A stretch of 64,000 nucleotides of DNA from Haematobia irritans (Eukaryota > Arthropoda > Insecta > Diptera > Muscidae), in NCBI RefSeq assembly GCF_050003625.1, contig NC_134398.1:58427641-58491640 (forward strand), written 5' to 3'. The position numbers and the translations under genes were made by a program. The notes beneath the pieces were generated by a model. The model searched no databases. It was given only the letters and a program-made list of their open reading frames with translations, and was not told where the DNA came from. This document shows positions 45,479-57,604 of this stretch, in pieces (within the stretch, counting starts at the first letter, position 1; every line of letters begins with the position of its first letter).

Positions 45479-46332
45479 ATTTCCACTTCAATTTAAACCT
45501 TTTTTAAATAAAACGAAACTTTTTTCAAAATTTTTTCATTTCAAATGAAACTTTTTTCAAATCAAATGAAGCTTTTGTAATTTTTATAGAAATGTTGACC
45601 CATATTTTAATTCGAATTAATACTTTAGATGATTGATGGTTGGGGTATAATTGCTGTGTACAAATTGATCGCCAAGAAGGAAACAAATTTTATACTTTAA
45701 GAAAATATAATATAAAAACTTTCGAACACAAACAAAATATATTTACTTCCTCCCCAACTAAACGACAAACTAATATCACTTCTGATTTTTTTTTTTTTTT
45801 TTTTTTTTTTTGAGAATTTCTAGCGTTTTTAGTTTTTTGCATGTGCTTACATGATACATGGTATGTATTTCCGCCAAATGGACAATATTTTGACTTATAA
45901 TGTCACCAAACCCTTATATAATTACTGACCTCAAACAAAAAATTTAAATTTCGTGCGAAAAAACTGAATGGTTGATTTTTTATTGGATGAAATTTCTATG
46001 ACAATATTAGACAACGACTAGTGATAGTGATTGTAATTTAATTAAAAGTCCTAATAAATTTATAAATGTAAACAAGAATTTATATTTAAAAGCGCGTGCA
46101 TTTCTAAAATAAAATTTGGTTATTAAATAATTTTTGCAGTGATGAGTGTACACGTAAGAAAGTAGAAGTGATATTTTTGTTCTTAGCGATATAGCAATTT
46201 ATTCGATAAAAACATTATAAATTCAAGTTTCATTTGCAATGAAAAAAATTTCATTTGATTTGAATAAGGTTTCATTTGGTTTGAAAAAGATTTTAGTTAA
46301 TTTGAAAAAGGTTTCATTTGAAGTGAAAATGC
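45479..46332. mobile_element. Foldback-like element with tandem-repeat arms
   Basis: Arms at about 45479-45580 and 46215-46332 are inverted with respect to each other. Each arm is a tandem of roughly 21-bp units of the form tttcaaatcaaatgaaac. The outer ends read atttccacttcaattt and, inverted, aagtgaaaatg. The spacer holds a 26-T run (about 45786-45811) and no recognised protein. The architecture is foldback-like; a target duplication was not established. Confidence 0.5.
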
Positions 46333-46523
46333 TTTATAACACATTTCCACTGCTCCTCAGGATATTTAAGCTATATTTGTGAAAACTAAAAGCGCGCTAT
46401 CCTATTTTTCTTAGAAATAAGTGGATTTATAATAATAAGATTTATACAGTGCCCGTTTTGTACGTTTAATCTATCCTGTTTTAGGTCCTTATAACTATTT
46501 CAGGTAAAAAAAAAAATAATACA

Positions 46524-48236
46524 ACAAGAACATACGGCCGTAAGTTCGGCCAGGCCGAAGCTTATGTACCCTCCACCATGGATTGCGTAGAAACTTCTAC
46601 TGAAGACTATCATCCACAATCGAATTACTTGGGTTGCGGTAACTTTTGCCGATGACAAGGTATCTTAAAACTTCCTAATACCGTAATATATACCACGTAG
46701 TCCATACGTGGTATATATTAAACTTAAAATGGCCCATTAAAAACGTATATAATTAATTTTGACAAATTTTCTATAGCAATACAATTTTGACAAAATCAAA
46801 TTTTGACAACATTTTCTATAGAAGTAAACTTTGGACTATATTTTCTATAGAAAATATTACTTTAACAAAATTTTCTATAGAAATAAAATTTTGACAAAAT
46901 TTTCTATAGAAATAAAATTTTTGCAAAATTTTCAAAAGATTTAAAATTTTGACAACATTCTCTAGAAAATTAAAATTTTGACAACATTTTCTATAGAAAT
47001 AAAATTTTGCCAACATTTTCTATAGAAATAAAATTTGACAAAATTTTCTATAGGAATAAAATTTCGACAAAATTTTCTATAGAAATAAAATTTTGACAAA
47101 ATATTCTATAGAACTAAAATTTTGCTAGATTATTTTTGATCGAGTGGCAAGCATGATAATGAACCGATATGGACCAATTTTTGTGTGATTGGGGATCGGC
47201 TATATATAACTATAGATCGATATGGACCAAATTTAGCCTGGTTATTAGCGGCCTTATATTAACACCACGTTGCAAATTTCAACCGGATCGGATGATTTTT
47301 GCTCGTCCAAGTGGCCCCGGAGTTCAAATCTGGGTATCGGTTTATATGGGGGCTATATATAATTATGGACCGATATGGACCAATTTTTGCATGGTTGTTA
47401 GAGACCATATACTAACACCACGTACCAAATTTCAACCGGATCGGATGAATTTTGCTCCTCTAAGAGGCTCCGGAGTTTAAATCTGGAGATCGTTTTATAT
47501 GGGGGCTATATATAATTATGGACCGATATGGACCAATTTTTGCACGGTTGTTAAATACCATATACTAATACCATGTACCAAATTTCAGCCGTATCGGATT
47601 AAATTTGCTTCTCTTTGAGGCTCCGCAATCCAAATCTGGGGATCGGTTTATATGGGGGCTATATATAATTATGGACCGATGTGGACCAATTTTTGCATGG
47701 TTGTTAGAGACCATAGACTAATACCATGTACCAAATTTCAGCCGGATCGTATGAAATTTGCTTCTCTTAGAGCAATCGCAAGCCAAATTTGGAGGCCCGT
47801 TTATATGGGGGCTATACGTAAAAGTGGACCGATATGGACCAATTTTTGCACGGTTGTTAGAGACCATATACTAACACCATGTACCAAATTTCAGCCGGAT
47901 CGGATGAAATTTGCTTCTCTTAGAGCAATCGCAAGCCTAATTTGGGGGTCCGTTTGTATGGGGGCTATACGTAAAAGTGGACCGATATGGCCCATTTGGA
48001 ATACCATCTGACCTACATCAATAACAACTATTTGTGCCAAGTTTCAAGTCGATAGCTTGTTTCGTTCGGAAGTTAGCGTGATTTCAACAGACGGACGGAC
48101 GGACATGCTCAGATCGACTCAGAATTTCACCACGACCCAGAATATATCTACTTTATGGGGTCTTAGAGCAATATTTCGATGTGTTACAAACGGAATGACA
48201 AAGTTAATATACCCCCATCCTATGGTGGAGGGTATA
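46524..48236 (-). mobile_element. Family A element (A7)
   Basis: A complete copy on the minus strand. The left end has the tail (complement of ttcggcctggccgaac), the minisatellite is at 46750-47115, the 153-bp monomers are at about 47340-47990, and at the right is the head with a (GGAC)n tract and complement of ctccaccataggatgggggt. Plus-strand frames of 103 and 119 codons are 51-codon-period artefacts. Confidence 0.82.
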
Positions 48237-48239
48237 AAA

Positions 48240-49412
48240 ATCATTATAGAAAAAATATTACAGCGTGTTATGTAGTTGCAAATATTGTGAACAGGTCGGA
48301 TCATACGATTTTTTACCTTTCGGGAAATATCAATATTTTGTAACGGCCCATTCATTTACCCAATAAGAATTTGAAAATACCACTCCATAGAGACTATTTT
48401 TGTTTAGAGGGGCATAAAATATAATATATCTTATTATGGGAGATTTATATAGATTAAGTTCATGATAGGGTTAGTTGCTAACGTTTTGAACAGCACTGTA
48501 CATATATGTTACACCAGCGGTGTACGAATGCCATATTGCATGCAGACATTCAAGGGTTCCTACTCATGCAACAACAAAATTCCCAAAACACTTTTAACAA
48601 GTATATACGGCAATAAGTTTGGCCGTGTCAAATCTTAAACATCCACCACCATGAATCACTAACAGTAGTTTCCTTTGAAAACTCTTCGCAGTAGCAGGTT
48701 TTATTTTTCCCGTAAAAATGTTCTTCCAAACAGAGTTCTCTTCCTTGGCATGAAAATTTCAAACGATGTTCGTTGGTCTTAGTTTTCGTTTGGAAGGAAC
48801 ATTTTTAATGCGTGTAGGATGGAAAAAATTTTTAAAGTTCATATAAACCGAAAGCCATTGTTTCCAATAACCCAATTATTTGGACACCCTAGTTGTGAGA
48901 CTCCGATTTATTTCTATTATTGTCCACCTGAACGTATACTTCACTTAAATGTTTTCTTTGAAAACCATACGCACCCAAGTACATTGATAGAGATGGATGG
49001 TGTTATACACTATCTTATGTTGCCAACGAAAACAACGAAGAAACTATTTTTTTGCGTGTAAAAAGCAGCTAAATAAAATCACCAACAAGACCTAAACATT
49101 CAAGATTTGTGCTATTGTTTGACCATTAATATTTTAGCGGTTTAGGGCGTGGGCAAACTATCCATACAGCAACGATGATCACTGAGACGGAGGTAAAATG
49201 TATCATATAATCAGCTCTGTTTCTTCGTTGTTTTATATTTGTTTCACTTCTGCAAATACTACTTTAACAAAACAAATCTCATCAAAGCTGTTTTTTTAAT
49301 ATTTTAATAATAAATTTCCATATTCTAATGTCGATGTACTAAAGTCTATCATGTACACAAAAAAAAAAATATTTCTTATGCAAACGAAATGTTAGGCCAA
49401 CGAATTTAGTTT
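48240..49412. other. Mixed decayed TE sequence, no gene
   Basis: A short TIR piece at about 48711-48812 (cccgtaaaaatgttcttcca and its inverted counterpart ending aatgcgtg) has termini like element K. At 48838-49061 there is a repeat also present at 43800-43930 (accatacgcacccaagtaca). Nothing coding is supported. Confidence 0.4.
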
Positions 49413-50060
49413 TATACCCGTCACTGCTATTATGGTAAAGGGCATAATAAGTTTGTGCATTTGTATAAAACGTTAACAAGTAACAGTAACAATGGTCTTA
49501 GAATTGAATTCTGAGTCCAGTTAGCGAAGTCCGTCTGTTCATATTTTTTTTTCTGTCTGTCTGTTCATGTATTTTTTTATTGTGGCAAAGTACCGCTCTC
49601 TTTTCAGTCCGGTCATCCTAAACCTTAGCTCATAGTCGTAAGACATAATCTATTGATTTTCGCAAAAAATAGGTTCAGATCTACATATATTATCAACGAC
49701 CTGGTCATAATTGATGCGCTTATTACACGATTTTCTTCAAATTTCATACATGCAAATATTTTGTGAGTCTCGTAAAACTTGCAAAATATCAGCCAACTTG
49801 GTTCAGATTAAGATTTAGCTTCAATATATATATTTCACTTTTATGGTCACTAAAAAATTGCTGAAATAGTAGCAAAGGTAATCCACATTCGGTAAAAATC
49901 GGTTCAGATTTAGATATAGCGCCCATATATATTTTTCGACAGGTGTGGATTTAGTTGGCCCAGAGACCATAGTTTCACACTGATTTGCTTCAAGTATTGC
50001 ATAAAGAGCACATATGACGATATCGTCAAGTGTGGCAAAATTGGGTGAAATGGGTTCACA
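49413..50060 (+). mobile_element. Family B element, 3'-truncated (B3)
   Basis: Head tatacccgtcactgctatta with decayed GTCY tract (gtctgtctgttc), then monomers with atcggttcagatttagatat. No B tail follows; the copy stops near 50060. Confidence 0.65.
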
Positions 50061-50960
50061 TTTATGGTTATTTCGTTTGGGAAAAAAGTGTTGCATACAA
50101 ATGGTACAACATTTTATGGTGTTACCACAGTGTTGCCGAACCCCTTTGCAATGACAACACCGTTTGCATGTGAAAACGAACAAAAAAGGTGCAACACTGA
50201 TATAACATCAAAAAAAAAAAAAAAAAAGAAATTTCGATTATTATTAACAAATATTATTGGAATCTCGCCTAAAACGCAAATTTTTCTTAAGCTAAGGGAA
50301 ATTGTTAAAACTTTTGATTTTATATATTTTTAATGATCATAGTACAAATTATTTACATCCTCAATACAGTTTTTAACTCGCCGTTGGTCATTTCGTCCAA
50401 GCAATGATGTTGTAACTTCTTCATCGTCGTCAGAAGAACTACTCTCCAATAGCGCATCTACAATGATGTTGGCCAAAAAACAACGCATTTGCATTTTGCT
50501 ATTATATTAAAAATATTTAATAGCGAATTTTGTTGTCGCGGCACTAAACAATTGATATGCTTCTTCTTGATAAATTAATCAGCTGTGTTGAAGAAATTGA
50601 AAGCAACCACAATACACGCGTCACGCACATGCTTTTGTATTTTCAACAACGCTATTATTTAGGTCGAAGAATAAAAGCGTCTTCAACATCTGATTGAAAG
50701 TATAACCATCTGCATCGTAGACCAGCTATGGTGTAAAATGGGTTACACTTTTGCTCTTGCGATGGGTAACACCCAGTCAATCGAACGTGCACATTTTGTG
50801 TGGGCTGCACTGAATTTTCCTATCGAACAAAAATTTTCGTTTTATGAGGGTAAGGTGTAAAATATGCAACATATTTTTTTACCAATCGAAATCACCATTA
50901 GATAAAGCTACCATATATTACATACGATTTCAGTAAATATATTTCCATATTGTAGTCATC
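50061..50960. other. No gene recognised
   Basis: There is a 17-A run at about 50210. A minus-strand 120-codon frame (49821-50183) spans the B3 monomers and this region and has no recognised domain. Confidence 0.35.
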
Positions 50961-50970
50961 TCCTACACAG

Positions 50971-51356
50971 TCCCAACAAAAAAATGTGTAGGTTGTTCTA
51001 AAGGCACAACACTCCAAAAATGTTCTTTATTTGAACTACATAGGAAGTTCTTTTAATTCAATTTTGTATAACTAGCTTTTGTCATATTTGTAATTAACAA
51101 TTTTAACTTTTTTGTTTCAAATAGGTTTAAAACAGAGTAAGAATTTATAAAATAGTATACATTGTCAAACGTTACAGACAAGCGTTAGAATTCATTAAAA
51201 ATCATACAAAATTATAAAACATTATTTTTTGTTGCGGTTGTTGAAATGCGTACTATGACAAGCCCGTGTTAAATTCATCGATTCTACGCCAATTGTGTCC
51301 CACTTCCGGATTAAAAAAGAAAATTGTCACAACTTCTTCGGCCATGCTTTTTTTGC
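50971..51356 (-). mobile_element. Family C TIR element, copy 3
   Basis: Ends tcccaacaaaaaaatg and gctttttttgct approximate inverted repeats of the family terminus cccagcaaaaaaa. Inside, gttctaaaggcacaac and aaattcatcgattctacgcc match the complements of copies 1 and 2. This shortest copy (about 386 bp) defines both ends of the family best. Confidence 0.55.
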
Positions 51357-51436
51357 TTGATACACCCCATTAGATTTTGCACACACACATTTTTTTGTGA
51401 TTCAATTAAAAAATAATTATTCAAATTATAATTTAT

Positions 51437-52990
51437 TATACCCTCCACCATAGGATGTGGGGTATATTAACTTTGTCATTCCGTTTGTAACACATCGAAA
51501 TATTGATCTCAGACCCCACAAAGTATATATATTCTGGGTCATGGTGAAATTCTGAGTCGATCTAATCATGTCTGTTAGAGCTCGACCGAAGTGGGTTTTT
51601 TGGCCAAAGCCGATGTTCGGCAAAAAAAGCAATAATCGGCCAATTTGTAATAAAAGAAATTTTGTGTGTTTTAGTTCAATATTAGAATATTTTTTCAACC
51701 AATGCATAAATACAACAATAAAAGGTAATTCAGTCCAGTAGTTTGATACTATAATGACAAAAAATGATTTTTTATAATTTATTTTTGTACTGGGAGTTTT
51801 GACCGAGACAAATTAACACTTGGACAAATCAATATCAAATAAATTATTCAAAAAGCTTCGGCTGCGGTTAATCGGCCTCTTGACGCCGAAGGCCTATTCG
51901 TGTTCGATTAACGATTTTTGGCCGAATGCCAAAGCCGATTCTTCGGTCGAGCTCTAATGTCCGTCCGTCTGTTGAAATCACGCTAACTTCCGAACGAAAC
52001 AGGCTATTGACTTGAAACTTGACACAAGTAGTTGCTGTTGATGTAGGTCGGATGGTATTGGGCCACATGGGCAGGTCGGATGATATTGGGCCACATGGGT
52101 CACTTTTACGTATAGCCCCCATATAAACGGACCCCAGATTTGGCTTACGGAGCCTTTAAGAGAAACATATTTCATTCGATCTGGCTGAAATTTGGTACAT
52201 GGTGTTGGTATATGGTCTCTAATAATCATGCAGAAATTGGTCCACATCGATCCATAATTATATATAGCCCCCATATAAACCGATGTCCAGATTTGGCCTG
52301 CGGAGCCTCTAAGAGTCAAAAATAATCTACCAACATTTTTTTGCCATAGAAAATTTTGTCAAAATTGTATTTCTATAGAGGATTTTGTCAACATTTTATT
52401 TCTTTAGAAAATTTTGTTAAAATATAATCTCTATAGAAAATTTTGTCAAAATTTTATCTCTACAGAAAATTTTTTTAGAATTTTATTTCTATAGAAAATT
52501 TTGTCAAAATTTTATTTCTATAGAAAATTTATAAAGCACCTCTTAGTTAGAGAGAAATTTTTTTGCAAAATCTTGCAAGAAGAACATCAAGAATTGTACT
52601 AATCTACCAAACAGTAAAAAATCTGTCATTTTTTTTTAGAATCGTGTTCATAATTGTATATAGCCCCCAAATAAAGCGACCCACATATTTCAATGCTGGC
52701 TCTATAATTACCGCACAAGTGTTAATATCGGTTCACAATTATTTCTTCCCTATATATACCGGTTAAGAACTGAATATTTATTCGGCCTTTGTTTTGCCTA
52801 ATATATATCGCGCATGGACTAACTCACAATTTAAAAGATGATGTTAAGAAGTTTTAATATGCCTTGCCATCGGCCAAGTAATTCAATTGTGTACGAGTAT
52901 GACCGTCTTTAGTAGAAGTTTATACGCAATCCAATGTGGAGGGTACATAAGATTCGGCCTGGCCGAACTTTCGGCCGTATATACTTGTTT
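51437..52990 (+). mobile_element. Family A element with hAT MITE insertion (A8)
   Basis: Head ataccctccaccataggatg at 51437. The head is interrupted at 51576-51956 just before the GTCY tract. Then come two or so monomers, minisatellite units (52325-52540), and a tail ending ttcggcctggccgaactttc and acttgtttttt. Confidence 0.8.
51576..51956. mobile_element. 381-bp hAT-like MITE
   Basis: Perfect 16-bp terminal inverted repeats tagagctcgaccgaag, flanked by atgtctgt (51568-51575) and atgtccgt (51957-51964), an 8-bp duplication with one mismatch in the A-element head. Further inverted motifs (gccgatgttcggc, cggctgcggttaatcggcc) lie near the ends. Non-coding. Confidence 0.88.
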
Positions 52991-53710
52991 TTTAATTGAA
53001 ATGTTTCAATATCATGAGAATGATAGTATCAATCACAGTTTTAATTGGACAGAAAAAATATTTGATTAACAAATTAATTGACTTCATTAGCAAATTTAAA
53101 TTATTTTTTTATTTGATTCAATTAAAAATTTAACTGTTGTTTATTGCAAATTTCAGTTAATTCTTCTATATAAAGCGAAACTATTTTAAATTACATCACA
53201 TTTTTTAACCGACTTAGTTCTCCGAGTTCGATTAGAAAGTTTATGATATCAATTAATTTTTTAAATAAAAATTTAAAAATTTTCAATCATTGATTTAATC
53301 AACTTAATGTTTCATTCTTGGTCAACAAGTTTATTGTATCAAGTATTTATTAATTGATACACCACTGCTCTGTCGAAAATATCTTAATGAGATCCGGACC
53401 AAGTAGCAATATATGCAAAAATATCTTATATTTAGCTATACCTCAAATACGTATATATTGCCCGATAAATCGCACTTTTGCGCAATTCTATAAAAATCTT
53501 TGAATATTTTACTAATATTTAGTTTTGTCTCACAAAGTTAACCGATTTAAATTTTAAGTCTACGGATTTTGTATATTGTCTAAATCGGTTCGGGATTTAA
53601 ATATATGTAAATATAAAACTTTATATAGCTCCGAAAAAATTGAAGAATTTGAGTCTACAAAGTGGTAGAGGGTTTAATATAGTCGATTTTAGACTTTCCT
53701 TACCTGTATT
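52990..53710. repeat. Family H repeat followed by family B tail
   Basis: 52990-53370 is H-type (ttaattgacttcattagcaa). About 53390-53710 resembles the last monomer and tail of family B (gtggtagagggtttaatata, then gattttagactttccttacc), with the GC-rich palindrome core deleted. Confidence 0.5.
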
Positions 53711-55532
53711 TTGTTAATTTGATAAAAAAAGATAAAACTTTAACAACAAAAGGAAATTTATTTGCTATTTTTATGTTAGTCTGATATCAATTATATCAAA
53801 TTACTTTACATGTTGTTACAATTTTAATACGATCTTATTGGACATAAAGGTTAAGGAATTGGTATGCCTAAGTTGTTGGAAAGAAAATGCTAGATACCAA
53901 TCTCCACAAGCCTGAATACACATATCGTTAGCTTAATGTGTGAAAGTGCTAAGTCAAATTTTTGAAATTTTACAGGAGAGACAAAAAACTTAATAAATTG
54001 TGAAATATACCTATTTTCTAAAAATTGTAAATGTAGTTTCCATAAATGCTTTCAATACAAACAGTATACTTTCCGCAAAATCGCACACAAACAATTGCTA
54101 TTAAAATTTTTTAGCAACGCCTACTCAACCTAAAATTTGATTTAGCACGTGTATTTTAACAGGTGCTGACTTAGCACTTTTACACATCATTACCAAACAG
54201 AGATAAAAACAGATATTTAATATCTTTTTTTATGGTAAACTATGTATTTTTGATTTATCTGTCGATCTGCATCTTAATCCATTTTTTTTGTCAAAGGTTG
54301 ACTTAGCACCTTTACACATTAAGCTAACGATATATGTTACATAAACGCCTAACTCAAATTTGCTTTTAAATTTCGTTTCCAAAAAAATACATAATTTTTT
54401 TGCGTGTATACTATTATGATTTTCTCAGTAATGAAGCATTTTGTATTGAAGCTTATCCTTATACCCAATACTTGCTCTAATACAATCAAATAAAGAAAAT
54501 TGTACAAAAAGGATAACGGTAAGATGTGAAAGTGAAAAACTAAAGTTAAAGAGGTTGCATTGTTTCTACAGAAATGGCAATGGAAATCAGTGGAGATGTG
54601 GCAATGAATCTGCCTTAAAGTGGTTCTTAATATTAGTTTGCATTTCTCACATTTCTCTTGAAAAGTATTACATATTTGCAATCCTTATATCTCATGTAAG
54701 AGGAAGGAAATTCTCAACCGTAATGGCCATTAATATTACAGCACACACATAAGACCAAACTTTGTTTTACATGCTTGCATTTCCTTCCACCAGCAACAAC
54801 TATTGTGGCATAAGTTGGAATCATCTGAATTCTTCCACCTTACTTTCCTCAGCCCTCGAAGGACACAGCTTTATCATTTAGTAAAAACAAAAAAAAAAAA
54901 AACGAAAAATAATATTATTGCCGGATTAAAGTTTTAAGCCTCCATCTAAAGTTTAAATGTTCACTGTCTGCCATTTTCCAGTTTACTTGCCTAACCGTTT
55001 TGTTGGTTTTCACTTTCTGCCATGGAAGTCATGTCCGGCATGGTCTTATATTCCCTGTTGCTTCGACTGGGCCCTGGTGAACTTGCTCGAACTACAAATG
55101 TTCGTACTATAAAAGTAAATGGGGAAAAAATAAACTATGAAAGGGAGAAAACATAGTAAAGCCATGGAAAGGATATAATAAAAAAGGGTAGAATATACAA
55201 TAGATAATGGAACTTTAATTCAGATATTGACAGAGAAATTCTTAATGCCATAACATCGCACAAAACTATGTTTGGTCTTAACAATGTAATGATAAAGTTG
55301 ATGTGATGGCTTGACCGGAAGCGTCTACGAACAAAGTATGAAAATTGGAAAATGACTTTGCAAAGTGAATGAATAAATTCCTCTAGAATACTTGAAGAAT
55401 GCAGTTTATGATAGTTCAATTGGTGGATTCAATAAAGCAAATTAAAATTTTTCTTTCTTCATATATAATAAAAGTTGTTTAAAATTTGAATAAGTAGTTT
55501 AAAAAATATATATAAAATAAAATATATAAATA
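53711..55532. other. No gene recognised
   Basis: A relatively non-repetitive AT-rich stretch. Frames at 54349-54681 (minus, 110 codons) and 55135-55419 (minus, 94 codons) show no recognised domain and look like chance. The phrase gcacctttacacattaagct recurs loosely (about 53935, 54170, 54310). Confidence 0.35.
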
Positions 55533-55680
55533 AACAAGTAAGTAAAGTCTAAAGTCGAGCGGGGACGACTATATTATATCCTTCACCACTATGTAGACGA
55601 AAATTTGTGTTACCATCTCAACTCCTTCAAATTTGTTGGAAGTTATAATGAAGGTTTATATTCCCATATACAAATATTTA
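55533..55680 (-). mobile_element. Family B 3'-tail fragment
   Basis: Contains aacaagtaagtaaagtctaa and agtcgagcggggacgact, the complement of the B tail with its hairpin, then a little of the last monomer. The rest is an H-type aattaa-rich stretch to 55880. Confidence 0.6.
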
Positions 55681-56521
55681 TATCTTGAATCATATGCTGC
55701 TTTTCAATTACGGTCGTAATTGAACTGAGTTAAATGTTTATTAAATTTTGTGTGGTAAATCAATTAAAATCGTAATTAAGTTTAATACAATGGTAATCAA
55801 TTTACAGCCAATTACTTCTGTATTGAGTTCAAGTGACAAAGTAATTGGTGTTCCCATTTCATTCAATTACTATGATATTTGATTTAAGTATATAGATTAT
55901 TAAATTCCCATACAATTTTTTATGAATAAATACACTGAGAAATGTTTTTTTATACCCTCCACCATAGGATGGGGGTATATTAACTTTGTCATTCCGTTTA
56001 TAACACATCGAAATATTGCTCTAAGACCCCATAAAGTATATATATTCTGGGTCATGGAGAAATTCTGAGTCGATCTGAGCATGTCCGTCCGTCCGTCCGT
56101 CTGTTGAAATCACGCTAACTTCCGAACGAAACAAGCTATCGACTTGAAACTTGGCACATGTAGTTGTTATTGATGTAGGTCGGACGGTATTGCAAATGGG
56201 CCATATCGGTCCACTTTTACGTATAGCCACCCATATAAACGGACCTGAAAACTTGGCTTTCAGACCCTCTAAGAGAAGCAAATTTCATCCGATCCGGCTG
56301 AAATTTGGTACATGGTGTTAGTATATGGTCTCTAACAACCATGAAAAAATTGGTCCACATCGGTTCATAATTATATATAGCCCCCATATAAACCGATCCC
56401 CCGATTTGGTTTCGGAGCCTCTAAGAGAAACAAATTTCATCCGATCCGGCTGAAATTTGGTACATGGTGTTCGTATATGGTCTCTAACAACCATGCAAAA
56501 ATTGGTCCATATCGGTCCATA

Positions 56522-57142
56522 CACTGAAAAAAATATTGTCGTGAGGTCAAAGATTTAATGTCTTTAAAATACGAATGCGAATTTTGCTTAGCTTAGAAGA
56601 CGCATTTCTCTAATATAAAGATTTTTTCCTTCTCCAAAAGTCGATAAACTTTTCAATGAAGTCGTATTGTCCTTATAATTAAGTGATTTCAATTGGGCTA
56701 AGGTCAACTTGACTTTAATTATTCAGAAAAATTCTTTAAAATTAATGAAATTGTCTTTAAATTTGTTGTCTTTTTGCATCTTCACTACAAAGCAAAAAAT
56801 CGTTCAAATATAGGACATGTTTTTCAACACTTTATTTTAAAGACGCTTTTTACTTGAAACATGGCAAAAATTCTACTGGAAGCCGAGTCTGAATTTGGAA
56901 AATAAAGTTGTCGTTAACTCGTTTTTAAGGGAATTTGATGGCTAATGAAGAAAAAAAGGTGAAAAAGCGAAAAATTAAAATTGGCTTCCTAGAAGCAAGT
57001 ACACAAAACCCAAATTTAAAAGAGAATTGTGTGTTAAAAGCATCCTTGCTTATATTCTCCGCTTCTTTGGCTCGGAATCAATACCAACATTTTTAAAGTA
57101 AAGACAAAATCTTTGGAACCGGGCATGCTTTTTTTTTCAGTG
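56522..57142. mobile_element. 615-bp-family TIR MITE, copy 2 (inverted)
   Basis: The reverse orientation of 27591-28205: begins cactgaaaaaaatattgtcg and ends ggcatgctttttttttcagtg. It lies between TA at 56520-56521 and 57143-57144. The interrupted phrase, ggtcca-TA-attatatatag, is intact in other A monomers, so the TA is the duplicated target. Confidence 0.9.
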
Positions 57143-57273
57143 TAATTATATATAGCCCCCATATAAACCGATCCCCAGATTTGGCTTGCGGAGCCTCTAA
57201 GAGAAGCATATTTCATCCGATCCGGCTGAAATTTTGTACATGGTGTTAGTATAGGGTCTCTAACAACCATGCA

Positions 57274-57604
57274 AGTAAGAGCTGTCATGATGCGGAGGAA
57301 AAGGAATCAATAAAACACCTCTTGTGTGAGTGTCCTGCATTTTGTGTAAAGCGTAAGCAAATTTTAGGGGCATATAGCTTCAGATTACTAGCGGACCTGG
57401 AAAACGTTAACTTAAGCAGTCTGCTAATGTTTTTGGAACAATCTGGTTGGTTCAACAGAAGAAAATAATCGAGAAGGTTCAACGGTTAAAACTAGAAGTG
57501 CCCATATGTAATAGGTACTTTTAGTTAATGTGGTATCACAATGGACTGAATAGTCTAAGTGAGCCTGAATCTTAATCGGGCTGCCACTTTAACCTAACCT
57601 AACC
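57274..57604 (+). mobile_element. 5'-truncated non-LTR retrotransposon (LINE) 3' end
   Basis: A 331-bp fragment: the last part of a coding frame, a short 3' untranslated region, and (AACCT)n. It is flanked by a 13-bp direct repeat taacaaccatgca (57261-57273 and 57605-57617), derived from the A monomer it hit. Truncation at the 5' end, an oligomeric tail and a variable-length duplication are hallmarks of target-primed reverse transcription. Its last 60-70 bp match the SINE tails. Confidence 0.9.
57277..57468 (+). pseudogene. C-terminal end of LINE ORF2 (zinc-knuckle-like)
   Basis: An open frame of 63 codons and a stop at 57466-57468, without its own start because the element is truncated. The translation begins KSCHDAEEKESIKHLLCECP, a Cys-x-x-x-...-His-x-x-x-Cys-x-Cys pattern like the CCHC-type motif at the end of ORF2 in jockey/R1/LOA-group LINEs, followed by arginine-rich and leucine-rich segments. 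The reverse transcriptase and endonuclease are absent, so it is not functional. Confidence 0.8.

Noticed and set aside
54349..54681. Cys/His-rich 110-codon minus-strand frame
   Set aside because: The Cys and His residues do not form a regular zinc-binding spacing, and no neighbouring exon or splice site supports it.
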